Positions 22,877-33,821 of a stretch of 64,000 nucleotides of DNA are shown here, piece after piece. This DNA comes from Gymnopus androsaceus JB14. Taxonomy: Eukaryota > Basidiomycota > Agaricomycetes > Agaricales > Omphalotaceae. The stretch's first letter is position 1. Each line of letters opens with the position of its first letter. Location of the stretch: the NCBI GenBank assembly GCA_009733575.1, contig ML769425.1:1-64000 (forward strand), in the 5' to 3' direction. A program made the position numbers and the translations under genes. The notes under the pieces are model-generated. The model worked only from the letters and a program-made list of their open reading frames with translations, ran no database searches and had not been told where the DNA came from.

Positions 22877-23368
22877 ACTATATCACATTCTACAATGTCT
22901 AGATTTAAAAAATGAAGAACGAACAGTAATTGTTGGATCCAATCGCGAAGGAATCGAACCTAAGCTATTGCGAGACTAAAGATTGGTTGCTGATGAGAGC
23001 CGACAATGCTTCTGTGACAACCTTCACCAACTTTACGAGGGAGAGAGGGTACCGCTAATGATCCTGCAGCCTGCTGTTTGGGAAGGAAGGAAGGTTTATT
23101 ACACATGGTCCAAGTGCTGAAGTGCCGGTTCCAGAGCATCCGAGGGGAAACCCTTTCGCCCGTCGAAAATGGGATCTTGATGTCGGTCCCGCCAGGAGTT
23201 GCTTTTCCTTCACTGGCTGTGGATACTTGTATGTCCAAGTAGGCGCTTTTGTGTGTTTATTGATTATTGATTACAATTAAAGTGTAAAAGTAATAGGCAA
23301 ATATACAAGTCGCAAGATATCAATAGTATTGTCTACTCTCTCAGTACCAAAGGAAGATATGAACAACA
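22877..23368. other. No gene seen; start of the tandem segmental duplication
   Basis: The segment from about 22970 to 23330 matches 33270-33480 (GGGAAACCCTTTCGC and GTGTGTTTATTGATT are shared). It belongs to the duplicated rhodopsin-like block and is not coding. Confidence 0.5.
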
Positions 23369-24869
23369 CTACGTTGAATTACCTCGCGAATCTTTGGTTT
23401 TCGAAATCTCATAGCTGTCCGTACCATCCGAAGGACTAGTGTTTAAATCAGAAAGGGAAGAACCTAGACCCATTAGTTGCTCATGTTTTCTTTCCGGTTC
23501 AGGCTCTTGAACACGAGCGCTGGTAGATACACGACCAGTATCGGCCAGGCGAATGCCGGATGCTACTAGATCTGATACTCGCCGCATGCGAATGTCCCTA
23601 TTGGTTTGAAAGCTTGGGTAATGCGTATATGGTTTACTATCAATGTCTCCGTCGCGTTTTCCCATTAGTTGATAAAAAAAGGACTTCAGTACACCCAAAT
23701 TGGCGACAGTAAGCGCGATTCCCATCTAAAATCGTTAAAATATGGATACTTATGTCAAGATTCAAAAAAAGTGCATACCTCTACTTCGGCAGTGATACCT
23801 ACCCAGGCATAGTTATAGGAAGGGCCCATGAGAAATACGGCATGGACAATCGAAGCTATGCTGGTGAGCAGGCTAGCTCCGAAGATGATAATGAGCATTC
23901 TAGAAGCAAATGTGTAGGGTTAGTTCACCCATCCAAGCATGACTGATTTATTTGATCACCTCCGCTTTTTCTTCGAAAGATGGACATGTCCTAGTAAACG
24001 AATAGGTATAGCGACAAGTGTGATGTCTGCTACAAGATCGGCTGAATAGATTATATCCGTTACTATATAGTATTCACTTGGGAAGAAAAACCTACTAGTG
24101 AGTTCACCTATACCAATATTTGGGCTCAATTTGCACCGAGGATTTCGCATATTATACCAAGATCTGTCTGAAGCGCAGACGTACATCTTCGGTACGAGGA
24201 TACCCAGACAAATAAGAGAGAAAGAGACAGCAGCCCATTCGGAAATTCTTCGTAGAGTGAGAAATGGTGGAATAAGTCGGATTATGGATAACATCAGACT
24301 TATTCGCGCGCACCTAAATCCAACATGTGTGAACTATAATGAACATATAATGAACATGTTATTGATGAGAAGAACTCACCAAATCGCTACAGTATACGAG
24401 ATCAGGATGAGCCTAGAGATAATTAATGCATAAACAAATTTCATAATGCCTTCAGGATCTTACCAGGTATGCACGACCTGTAAGTGAGGAGAAATGGGTA
24501 GGATTAGATTCGAACCTGACAAACATGCATTATTAGATCTCGAAGTTACTAACTTATATCTCGCCCATGCAAAACATACCTTCTAAGATCAACACGATAT
24601 CCATTATTATGGAGAGTAGCATCGTCAGAAAGGCCCCTGAAGCTTGGTGAGAGATGTACTTTATGAGATTGAGCTAGCACTCACAGCCATCATCCCACCA
24701 CAGACGTTGCTTGCAATATCGAACCCATATTCTCGCTATGGTGGTGACTTGCGCAATTCCAAAAAATGTAACAGGAAACACTGACAAAGAAAATAAAGCT
24801 TGTGTGAAAAACGTCACAGCCTAAGCACTTATGTAGGATCTCACCCCAATTTGCGGTTCTACTGAGCAT
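23369..24869 (-). CDS. Fungal rhodopsin-like integral membrane protein, copy 1
   Basis: Belongs to the fungal seven-helix family related to PTH11-type receptors (Pfam fungal rhodopsin domain). Exon 1 encodes MLSRTANW and is joined by a GT-AG intron of about 65 bp to an exon encoding the family hallmark TIARIWVRYCKQRLWWDDG. Further exons encode AFLTMLLSIIMDIVLILEG, the segment ISEWAAVSFSLICLGILVP, and SADLVADITLVAIPIRLLG. The last exon gives MGIALTVANLGVL followed by a polar cytosolic tail of about 100 residues (DIDSKPYTHYPSFQT, then a Ser-rich end) stopping at 23369-23371. The exon pattern is shared with copy 2 at 33822-35311, which supports the model. Ligand and role are unknown. Exact exon borders in the middle are approximate. 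Confidence 0.65.
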
Positions 24870-25876
24870 TTTTTTTCTAGGAGGCGGAACACCGAGGAGC
24901 TTTCCGGCGAGAAGTTGAGACCTGGAATTGGGAAGAAGGAAGGAGCGTGGAATCTGTACTTCATTGCAGCTTTTAAAGTAGGATACTTACCTCATGACAT
25001 TCTAGTTATGTCGTTGAGTCTGTTGGGCAGGGTAGCATTCTTCCTGAATGTGAAAGTTTTCAGGTTCTTATATAATCGGGGATCAATCGAGCTGTTTCTT
25101 TTAACCAATACTCGAGCTGCAGGGGAAGGAGGGTGCAAGAATGCTATCCTCGAGGTTCGCTCGATTAGGCCGCAGCTCGAGTATTGGTTAAAAGAAACAG
25201 CTCGATTGATCCCCGATTATATAAGAACCTGAAAACTTTCACATTCAGGAAGAATGCTACCCTGCCCAACAGACTCAACGACATAACTGGAATGTCATGA
25301 GGTAAATATCCTACTGTAAAAGCTGCAATGAAGTACAGATTCCACGCTCCTTCCTTCTTCCCAATTCCAGGTCTCAACTTCTCGCCGGAAAGCTCCTCGG
25401 TGTTCCACCCTCCTAGAAAAAAAATGCTCAGTAGAACCGCAAATTGGGGTGAGATCCTACATAAGTGCTTAGGCTGTAACGTTTTTCACACAAGCTTTAT
25501 TTTCTTTGTCAGTGTTTCCTGTTACATTTTTTGGAATTGCGCAAGTCACCACCATAGCGAGAATATGGGTTCGATATTGCAAGCAACGTCTGTGGTGGGA
25601 TGATGGCTGTGAGTGCTAGCTCAATCTCATAAAGTACATCTCTCACCAAGCTTCAGGGGCCTTTCTGACGATGCTACTCTCCATAATAATGGATATCGTG
25701 TTGATCTTAGAAGGTATGTTTTGCATGGGCGAGATATAAGTTAGTAACTTCGAGATCTAATAATGCATGTTTGTCAGGTTCGAATCTAATCCTACCCATT
25801 TCTCCTCACTTACAGGTCGTGCATACCTGGTAAGATCCTGAAGGCATTATGAAATTTGTTTATGCATTAATTTCTC
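24417..25876. repeat. Large palindrome next to the scaffold gap
   Basis: The left arm (24417-25120) and the right arm (25172-25876) are nearly identical in inverted orientation, with only a handful of mismatches over about 700 bp, around a 51 bp spacer. The right arm ends exactly at the run of Ns. The spacer is the continuation of the right arm's sequence, as copy 2 at about 35538-35600 shows. Confidence 0.9.
25424..25876 (+). pseudogene. Partial inverted copy of the rhodopsin-like gene, running into the gap
   Basis: Starts with the same MLSRTANW exon (ATG at 25424), the intron, and the TIARIWVRYCKQRLWWDDG exon as copy 1, then the next exon and intron. It is cut at 25876 by the Ns. It is the right arm of the palindrome, so it may be an assembly product rather than a third gene. 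Confidence 0.7.
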
Positions 25877-25901
25877 NNNNNNNNNNNNNNNNNNNNNNNN
25901 N
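25877..25901. other. Assembly gap (25 Ns)
   Basis: Run of Ns that separates the palindrome arm from the truncated copia element. The true distance and content are unknown. Confidence 0.99.
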
Positions 25902-26359
25902 TCTTTGGGATAACTCCCACGAGATTTCCCTGGCGATCTCTGATCGTCATTTTACCATTAGCGGTGTGGATGGCGTAACCATCATCGTCGAGTTTTCCCA
26001 GTGATACGAGTGTGTTGGGAGTGTCTGGACATAGAAGGGTGTTGGGGAGCTTTAACATTCTTATTTCTTGTTTCGAATGTTGGAAGTCCCAGATGGAGTG
26101 TGCCGGAGATGTTTGCCGTGAAGGTTTCCGCGTTAGCGGCCTGAATGACTCATGTTGGAATTTCCCGTTGATTCCTGAGTTCGTCGGTGAGTGGCATCAT
26201 GTGGGTAGAGCATCCTGAGTCAAAAAGAATTGCTCCGTAACTTGTTGGGCTTGCAGCGTAAGCGTGATCACCTTTTCCAACTCCTTCTTCGGTGTCATAT
26301 CCAAATTTGAAGGAAGGAAAGAGATTAACATCGACGTATACTTCTTCCTCCTCTTTCAT
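25902..26359 (-). pseudogene. Copia protease region, broken and truncated
   Basis: The frame at 26359-26150 contains AILFDSGCSTHMMP, the copia aspartic-protease active-site motif. The frame at 26058 down to the Ns encodes LPNTLLCPDTPNTLVSLGKL, the segment usually found between protease and integrase. The two pieces are in different frames and the sequence then enters the gap. Confidence 0.75.
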
Positions 26360-26453
26360 CGTTAAGAGTAAGAGGTTGGCGGAGTGTCAACTTTGATGTT
26401 CTGCACTATGCAGTTTTGATCGCTCCGGCGATGAAAGAGCTAATTCGAATTTA

Positions 26454-27449
26454 TCAGCTATTTCGGAAAAATCGAAAACAAGATTCCCCATGCTTAGCGG
26501 GAATTTTGATTGCTGCCCATGATGACTCTGGTACTTCCTCAATCATAAATGAGGATGCCACTTCGCTGTTCTTCGGCCTATCTCTCCAGTTTCCATCCGA
26601 CTTCTTCTTCTGCTTTTCTTTAGGAGCCTTCGTCTCCTTGGCCTCGTTGGCCTGACTGCATTTCTCCGATGGACATTGATTTCCAAAGTGACCTTTACCT
26701 CCGCAGTTATAACAAACCGAGTCCTGGCGACTCGTTGATCCTCCGCGGCCTCTGCCTCTGCCTCGGGAATTTCCCCTAAAGGAATTTCCACGACCTCGGA
26801 AACCTCCTCTTCCCCTGTTACCGGCATAGTTTGCCAATTCCTTCTTGTGATCATGTCGCATTTGGTGTACCATTGATTCAGCACGAATGGTAGAGATGAG
26901 TTCCGCAGGACTAAGCTTCTTGTCGGATTTAGCGGAGAAAACAGCCAATGCGTTTATGGTGGCTTTGAAGGTGTCGGGGACAGAGGACATAATGGTGTTG
27001 ACGAATATATCGTCGTTGATATCGATTCCCCTAGTAGTGAGGTCGTCGCGGATGCTGATCATATCGTCCAAATGTTTATTGACCTTGGATGGGTCCGAGC
27101 ATCGCATAGTGTGGAGTCGTCTTTGCAAAAATGATTCAGTAAGAGCGTTTTTAGAATCATAATCAGCGAGTAAATTTTCCCACAACCGTTTCGTGTTGTC
27201 GTAGTTCCTATACCTTCGGAATATTCCATCCGATAACCTGCCAATGATAGCATTCAAAAGGTCGTTGTCCTTTTCTCTATCATTCTCCGTTGCATCTGGA
27301 TCCGTTATCAAATGTGGATTCCATTCGAAATAACGCTGGTAGCCGATAGATCTGGCTGCAAATTCCACTCGAGTTTTCCACGTATCCCAGTTTGATCCGT
27401 CCGACTTTAAGGTTGTAACCTTATCAAAGGCTTTTAATGCTTTAGACAT
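26454..27449 (-). CDS. gag: Copia Gag with CCHC zinc knuckle
   Basis: Capsid/nucleocapsid polyprotein of 331 codons. The N-terminal half has the copia Gag signature (LKSDGSNWDTWKTRVE near residue 14, then AIIGRLSDGI and DMISIRDDLTTRGI). An Arg/Gly-rich nucleic-acid-binding region (GNRGRGGFRGRG) precedes the zinc knuckle CYNCGGKGHFGNQC near residue 245. The frame ends after about 40 more basic residues, while protease continues in another frame downstream, so the element looks frameshifted. Confidence 0.85.
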   Translation of the reverse strand: MSKALKAFDKVTTLKSDGSNWDTWKTRVEFAARSIGYQRYFEWNPHLITDPDATENDREKDNDLLNAIIGRLSDGIFRRYRNYDNTKRLWENLLADYDSKNALTESFLQRRLHTMRCSDPSKVNKHLDDMISIRDDLTTRGIDINDDIFVNTIMSSVPDTFKATINALAVFSAKSDKKLSPAELISTIRAESMVHQMRHDHKKELANYAGNRGRGGFRGRGNSFRGNSRGRGRGRGGSTSRQDSVCYNCGGKGHFGNQCPSEKCSQANEAKETKAPKEKQKKKSDGNWRDRPKNSEVASSFMIEEVPESSWAAIKIPAKHGESCFRFFRNS

Positions 27450-27537
27450 ATTGTCATCGTCGGAATCTGATTCAAATGCCCCTGACGATTCAGATCCTGA
27501 ATCTGATGGAGATGAGGGTGGAGATCTTTGTGGAAGA

Positions 27538-28095
27538 TTACTCGGTAAAAGCTGTGGAGTTTGTTGTGGAGATGGCTGTGGAGATGGATTCGGTGGAAGT
27601 GGAGGTGGTGTTTGCTGTGGCTCTTGTTTTCGGTAACGAAACTGGAGCTGGTGAAGGAGTAGGTGCTGGAGTGGGATTAGATGAAGATGAGGCTGTGGCT
27701 TTCTGTTTGCCAGCTAGACGTTCGCTACGTCTTTTCTCCTGTCTTTCATTTTCTGCGATCTTGATAAATTGTTCCTGAACAATATCAGGTAGATCGGCGT
27801 AATCCGGTAATTCTGCAGTGTATTTAGTATCCTTGTGAGGAGTATCGTACCGGTTTGGGCAAGGCTGTTTAGCACAAACAAACCACTTCTGGTCACTTGG
27901 ATTCCACCACCTGTCGCGGGTTTCGTCTTTATCCGCTATATGAGATTTCGAAGCGCAAGGTGCCTTCTGATCGGTGGCTGGTAATGGTAATGGTAAAGGA
28001 GCTGGTTTACTGCTGGATGCTGCGGCGGCGGCGGCTTGTCCTGATGCTGTTCTGCGAGCTGCTGGTGCAGTAGGCCTAGGTTGTGACATCAACAA
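27538..28095 (-). CDS. Leading open frame of the copia element
   Basis: A 185-codon frame directly after the LTR: an Ala/Ser/Pro-rich N-terminus, a WWNPSDQKWFVC segment with nearby Cys residues, then a basic stretch (ERQEKRRSERLAGKQK) and a Ser/Thr-rich tail. It ends 88 bp before the gag start, in another frame. One frameshift would join it to gag, so it may be the broken N-terminus of the same polyprotein. I do not recognise its function. Confidence 0.5.
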   Translation of the reverse strand: MLMSQPRPTAPAARRTASGQAAAAAASSSKPAPLPLPLPATDQKAPCASKSHIADKDETRDRWWNPSDQKWFVCAKQPCPNRYDTPHKDTKYTAELPDYADLPDIVQEQFIKIAENERQEKRRSERLAGKQKATASSSSNPTPAPTPSPAPVSLPKTRATANTTSTSTESISTAISTTNSTAFTE

Positions 28096-28149
28096 GAGTT
28101 ATGTCTTCAAAATAGATGCGTCAATGGTTAAGGCCGGGGCCCATAACCT

Positions 28150-28510
28150 ATTAGAGTTACGTTCCTAAATAGGAAGTAGCAGCAGTAAGTCCACACAGGA
28201 CTTAGTAGTAACAATCACACAGATTGATGGGGGACAACGGTGTTATTACAGGGTATGGTACCTAAGCTTATATACAGTCCTAAGTACAAACGATATATCG
28301 GGCAGGTGGCTACTGCGTGAATATGTGTGGCTACTGTCCATACGGTAAAGTGGGTACTGCGAGAGAGCAAGTGGATACAGCGAGAGACTGAGTGGAGTCT
28401 GGAGACGATAACAGTGGAGTGCATGGGATGGTGATACAAACAAGTGGAGACTAACGAGAAAGTGTTCCATGTATAGTTCAATAGAATATATTTACCTTTG
28501 ATATCCAACA
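28150..28510 (-). repeat. Putative 5' LTR of the copia element
   Basis: Begins with TGTTGGATATC at 28510, as copia LTRs often do. The inner end is uncertain, somewhere before a TTATGGGCCCCGG stretch (about 28146-28132) that may be the primer-binding region. No second LTR is available to confirm its length. Confidence 0.6.
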
Positions 28511-29378
28511 GGGGCACCTTTATTAAAATCCCGTCTGGAGACAGAGGTCCAGCATAGATCCTATATAGCACCCGCAGTGAGAGGTTCTACTCGATCTTGA
28601 TTTATGCATTCAAGCATATTAGTCACCCATCTTGATTCGACGGAAAACCGCCAAGCTTTTATTACGATAAAATAATATATACCCATCCAAACAGTGCTGA
28701 GATTGTTTTAAATCTGAAATGATCTCTTCATGGAGAGACTTTGCGACAGTGCATAGCTAATATTAAAGCAAACTTTTCCCTTTATTTAAAGCAACCAAAT
28801 GGACTCGATAGATACTGTCAGTGTGGAGTCCAAAGCCTGTTTCCCGAACAACCAGTTCACCCTACCACTGTTCTGCATATGTCTGACTTTAGCGTTCAAC
28901 AATTGGCAAACTTAAAGTGACATTGAGGAGTTTGAGAAGCTGTGTAGTAGACAGGAAGCTATTCCCAATTACAGCTAGTCTAGCAGAGCTCATGGCAGCT
29001 CTTGACATCGACGTATAACATGAGCGAGACATCGATGGTCGCCGTTGATTCTACAGCTTTTTACCCTGAGCGCCCCCACCTTGCCGCCACCATTTCATTC
29101 GCCTTAGGTAGGGTTGCTTTTCTGACTGAAGTAGTACATACATATGTATCTCACAAACGAGCGAAAACAATTAGAATGTAATTAACAATACTATGTAGCA
29201 GAGATATCTGCTTTATTAAATTGTAGCTTACCATGGCCAAACTTCTTGAAATTAGGAAGAAGAGAAGGAATTTGAGCGTAACTTGCAGCACAGTCGAAAT
29301 GGATCGAGACATGGGCTAGTAGGTCTATCGGGCCTCCGAGCTGGAATTGAGTCTGTTGGGTAGTACGCCGCACGGTAC
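28511..29378. repeat. Remainder of segmental-duplication copy 1 (upstream flank of the rhodopsin-like gene)
   Basis: Aligns with 35590-36480 of copy 2 (shared CACCTTTATTAA, ACCCTGAGCGCC and CCATGGCCAAACTTCTTGAA segments). Both copies have short non-matching ORFs, so I see no supported gene. The end coincides with the DDE transposon insertion at 29381. Confidence 0.6.
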
Positions 29379-29380
29379 TA

Positions 29381-32300
29381 CAGCCGGGGACAGCCAAACT
29401 CGACAAAAATCTTGACCGAGTTATGCAGGCTTCGAATGGTATTGGAAAAGGATGTGAATCATGTTTCTATGTTATTTAGGACCTAAAGTAATATTAACAA
29501 TGAGCAGATTTTCTATAAAGTGAACTTTGAACTTTTGACCCTCAAAATTTGGCTGTACCCAAAAAGAAATCGCTAAAAATATGAAAAAGTGCGGAAAACA
29601 CTTCTTTTTTCATTCTGATTATGATTCCGACAAAAAACAAGTTGACCGTTAGGTCTCCAAAAAAGGAAATAATAAGCGCCTCTATCTTTCCACAAGTCTC
29701 AACATGCCTGGTGGGCATCCTTGAAAATGCAAACAGAATGTTTCTGGCTTGAACAATCAATCAATTCCCTTGGAGGAAACTCCAGAAGCCACTGACACTG
29801 ACCAAATACATCCTGAAGAGCCAACTGGTGCTGTCTTGAATTGCAATGATGCTCCACAAAGTGCCACTGGTCCAGATGAAGACCCAGAAGATTGTTGGAT
29901 TCCAGAGGAACAACTCCATTTTCATAGTGGATGGTTTGAGGAGGGAGAAGATTCTGAAGAGGAACAAGATTGGGAGGATGAAGCATTTGATGGAGAAGAC
30001 TTACTTGAGGTGTTATTTTGATGCGCTGCAGCAATTGATGATGATATTCACAATGAGGATTGGGTACCCGAGCATCTTCAGAGAAAGAAAAAGCAACGGC
30101 AAGAGAAGGGAAAGAAAAGTGAGTGAATACTTATGTCAAAAATTTGTTTGCAAGACTCACTTCATATCAGTGTGTCCCAAAACATATGCAACAGGTCCCG
30201 ATCTTCAGAATGCATCTGAATGTACACAGTGTTGTCACCATAGCAAAAGGAAAGGCCAGAAGTCACTCAATATCTTTGGCTTCAGTGGTGGAGAGTGGAC
30301 CATTCATGGTTTTCATGCTCATGAGCCCAATACTTCCAGTCCATCCTTGTTGTCTAATTCACCAATTAAAATTGAATTATCAGACTCCAATGAAAGTTGT
30401 ATCAATGAACAGCAATGAAACTATTGTGAACCCTCAATTCCTATCCATCACGAATTGGTTGAGTCAATACCAAGTTACCAACTTGGGATGATGCTCATTG
30501 TGAACTGTCAGTTCCTATCCATGAAGAGACAGTTGAGCTGATCCTGACTTCTGGTGCTGACCGCGAGCCCTCTGTTCCAATTTGTATCTGTGAAGAGACA
30601 GTTGAACCAGTCCTGAGTTGGGATGGTGATGCTCCTCCAGACATGAACCACCCGGAAATCACTGCAAGCCAAAGGAAAGAGTTTGCTGAAGAGAGCTGGG
30701 AGGATGATTTGGATGAAAGGGTTGGTATTGTGGGTGATAAAGTCAAGATTCATGATTGGGGACAGCTACGGGATGAGATCAAGGACAACTTGAAAAAGGC
30801 AAAGAAGAAATCATCACCTCTTTCCCAAATCAACCAACTGCTTGTCCTCCAAAACTTTGCAAACCTCCATCTCAAAGGGTTTGGTTGAATGGCAGTGAGT
30901 CAGCAAATTGCATTGCAATGGCATGAGAAAGAAGGTGTCCATTTTGCGAGGTGTGTCTGTGAGCTAGCAAGACACTATCAGGTGTTTGGTCAATTGCCTC
31001 AGGAGAACAGAGGAGGAATGCGCACCTCTCAGACTCTCCTTGCTGATGAAAATACTCAAGATGCTGCTTGTGCCTGGCTGTCTGCCCAGAAGGTCAGAGA
31101 TGTCACTCCAAAAACCTTCTAGGCTGCTCTCAATGAAACAATCCTTCCAAACCTTGGAATCGAATGTAAATCTCCACTCTGCACTCGAACTGCTTGACAG
31201 TAGCTTATTGCACTTGGTTGGTGTTTGACAGTCCTACAAAAAGGAGTTTATATGGATGGCCATGAGCATCCTGATGTTGTCAAGTACCATCAAGAGGACT
31301 TTCTTCCTAAAATGGCTGAGTTTGAGAAGCGGATGGCTCAGTCACATGAAGGAGCAGAGCTCAAAAGAATCCCTCTGACATTGAATCCTGGTGAGAAGGA
31401 AGTCATCACCGAGTTCCATGATGAATCAGGTTTCAATGCGCTTGAATACAAAATGAAGGCTTGGTGAGATTTCTTTCATTTTGAATGTGTTCATCTGATT
31501 TATTATGCCAAGGCTCAGTCCCAGGCAGTTGATCCTGCAGAAGAAAACAAGAGGCCACCTCATCCATGTGTCAGACTTGATCAATCAAGCTGATGGACGC
31601 CTTGTCTGTTGAAACACTGATGGAAATATTACTCAGGATGCACAAAAGGTCATTTATCCAGGGTCTAACAGTGATGCCAGGTGGGATACTGAACAGCTGA
31701 TCATTCAAATGAAAGAGGCCATTTCAATCTTTGAGGAAGCGCATCCAGACTGTCAGGGTTTGTTCATCTTTGACCAGTCTTCTGCACATGCTTCTCTTGG
31801 TCCTGATGCCCTTCATGCTTGGACCATGAACAAGTCAGATGGTGGCAAGCAGTGCAAGCAGCGAGACACTGTTATTCCAGAATCTAATCCTTACCCAGAA
31901 CTTTGTGGAAAACCTCAGAAGATGACTCTTCCTAATGGTGATGCAAAGGGAATGCAACGAGTTCTTGAAGAGCGTGGGTTTGATGTTCGGAAAATGCATG
32001 CCAAGTGCACTCCAGTTTGCCCTATGGAAAACAATGATTGTTGTATGGCTTGTCTCCTCAGCAAACAGGAAGATTTTGCCAATCAATCGTCAATGCTTGA
32101 GACTCTGATTACAGAGGCCGGCCACTATTGTATCTTCTTACCAAAATTCCATTGCGAGTTGAACCTGATTGAAATGGTACACTTTTCTCTACATACTGAC
32201 TACTTTTGCTGATCCTTGATGTTGTAGTACTGGGGCTGGGTCAAGTACAGGTTTAGAGAGATCCCAAAGAAAACCTTCCAAGATGCTAAGGATATGGCAT

Positions 32301-32691
32301 TCAAATACCTTGATGCATGCCCCACTGAAGTGATAACACTGATAAGACGTTTCATCAATTGATCTTTTTGCTGGATGAGTGCTTATCAATGCGGACTGAC
32401 AGGAAAGACAGCCGAATGGGCAGTAAAGAAGCAGAAGACTCATTGTTCTGTTTCGGCAGGTGCAATGATACATTTGGATACAATAATGGACCATACATAG
32501 CTGTAGATACCCTAAAATTTTTGATGAAAACCTCTGAAAATTTGGCTGTCCCAAAAATGTTGTGGGAAAAATCCCGAAAAATGCTTTTTCGACATATTTC
32601 ACTTGTCTGAGTCCAAAACTGTACTCAGTTTGCCCTCGAAAACTCCCGATCAGCCGCAATTAAAATTGTCAAGTTTGGCTGTCCCCGACTG
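29381..32691 (+). mobile_element. IS630/Tc1-mariner-type DDE transposon, both ends intact
   Basis: TIRs of about 28 bp start CAGCCGGGGACAGCCAAAC (left) and CAGTCGGGGACAGCCAAAC (right, complement). TA dinucleotides at 29379-29380 and 32692-32693 flank it as the target duplication. The subterminal motif TTTGGCTGT recurs inside both ends. Length 3311 bp, with a single decayed transposase gene in between. Confidence 0.85.
29749..32361 (+). pseudogene. DDE transposase relic (DDE_3-like, Agaricomycete family)
   Basis: The coding remnant runs through several frames. 29749-30021 encodes an acidic N-terminus. 30889-31122 encodes the EKEGVHFARCVCELARHYQV helix region. 31240-31467 encodes GVYMDGHEHPDVVKYHQEDF and then the first catalytic Asp in FHDESGF. 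31709-32212 encodes the second Asp in GLFIFDQSSAHASL, and CELNLIEM followed after a short interruption by YWGWVKYRF contains the third acidic residue region. In-frame stops at about 31121, 31200 and 31465 and several shifts show it is not functional. This family is very common in mushroom genomes. Confidence 0.8.
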
Positions 32692-32693
32692 TA

Positions 32694-33821
32694 CTTATAG
32701 AGCGCGCTTTGACACTTCCTTTTATATACTTACTATTTATTTATCCGCGCTTCAGCTTACTTGCCTGATCGGACGGGTCCTTTTATAGCTACCAACTCCT
32801 TACTCCCTCAGTTGTGCCACTACCTAGTATTCCAACTGAGGTGAGCTTTTACTTACTGTACCGTTCTTGTATTATCTCCAGATATTATATTCATCTAACA
32901 GAGTCCAAGCTTCATTCAAGCTGGATGATACTAGGTATCCAAGTAGTCCCTCTATATTAGGTAGCCTGTGCTGTAAAAGTGGCATCAAAATACTGGCCAG
33001 CCGCGACACGAAACTCGTCTAGATTTGCCGATGATGAAATTGGCAACTCAGTCATTCGTAATCAAAGAGGAAGTACTGATGGAATCGAAGTGCACGAAGG
33101 TCGAGGAAGAATGCGCCGGAAATTACTGGATGCTGATATACGTTGATAGCTTGGTACCCTGTGGTAGACTGCCATGGATGATTGGGTATTGATGTACTCG
33201 TCATTGAAGAGATGGTTTACCTCGTTTATGCCTAATATGGCTCCAGACTCGAATGCCTACTGACAACCCGTGCCTTCACCAATGCGAATAAGTTGGGTGG
33301 AGATCGGGAAACCCTTTCGCTCAGGATTTTCATATGAGTCTTGTCAAGATTTGCTTTCCCTTCAAGGTTGGTTGTGAATACTTAGTACCGCCGTGTAGGA
33401 GTTGTTGTGTGTTTATTGATTCACCGGTTACTTATATCTGAATTGTGTAAGTGCTATGTTTCAGTGATGGAGTTACAAAGAGCATCCGTGCGGGAAAGGT
33501 AAGCTTTCAAAAAGCGGGTAAGCTAAGGATCTGGCCAGAAATGACTAGGGAGTATATCATGTATAAATTGAGAAAAGACTACCCTCATCTACGTACAAGC
33601 TCATATAGTAGAGTAGGGTAAAGACTGGAGCAGCGTAAATGAATAAAGTCCGACGGAAAAGAACTGGAGGTGAATGGAGATTAGTAAATACCCGACATGT
33701 AGTGGAGCGGGGGCTACGATAAGTAATGTGTAAATATACAAACTGTTTATACACACATGTGTTTCGAGACATCAATGGTAGTGTCCACTCTCTCAGTACC
33801 AAAGGAAAAATATAAACAAAA
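32694..33821. other. No gene seen
   Basis: The segment 33270-33480 matches 22970-23330 and marks the start of segmental-duplication copy 2. The rest has only short ORFs without domains. Confidence 0.5.

Larger units (their letters stand above)
25902..28510 (-). mobile_element. Ty1/copia LTR retrotransposon, 5' part only, cut by the gap
   Basis: On the minus strand: 5' LTR (28510 to about 28150), gag, and the start of protease. Integrase, reverse transcriptase and the 3' LTR would lie in or beyond the gap. The LTR starts TGTTGGATATC. The rhodopsin-like block resumes at 28511, which fixes this edge. Confidence 0.85.

Noticed and set aside
22930..22990. GGTTCGATTCC (B box) on the minus strand near 22950-22965, suggesting a tRNA
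   Set aside because: The T stem pairs in only three of five positions and there is no acceptor or anticodon arm, so a tRNA is not supported.
26416..27778. Plus-strand open frames opposite copia gag
   Set aside because: Shadows of the minus-strand Gag reading frame; low-complexity products.
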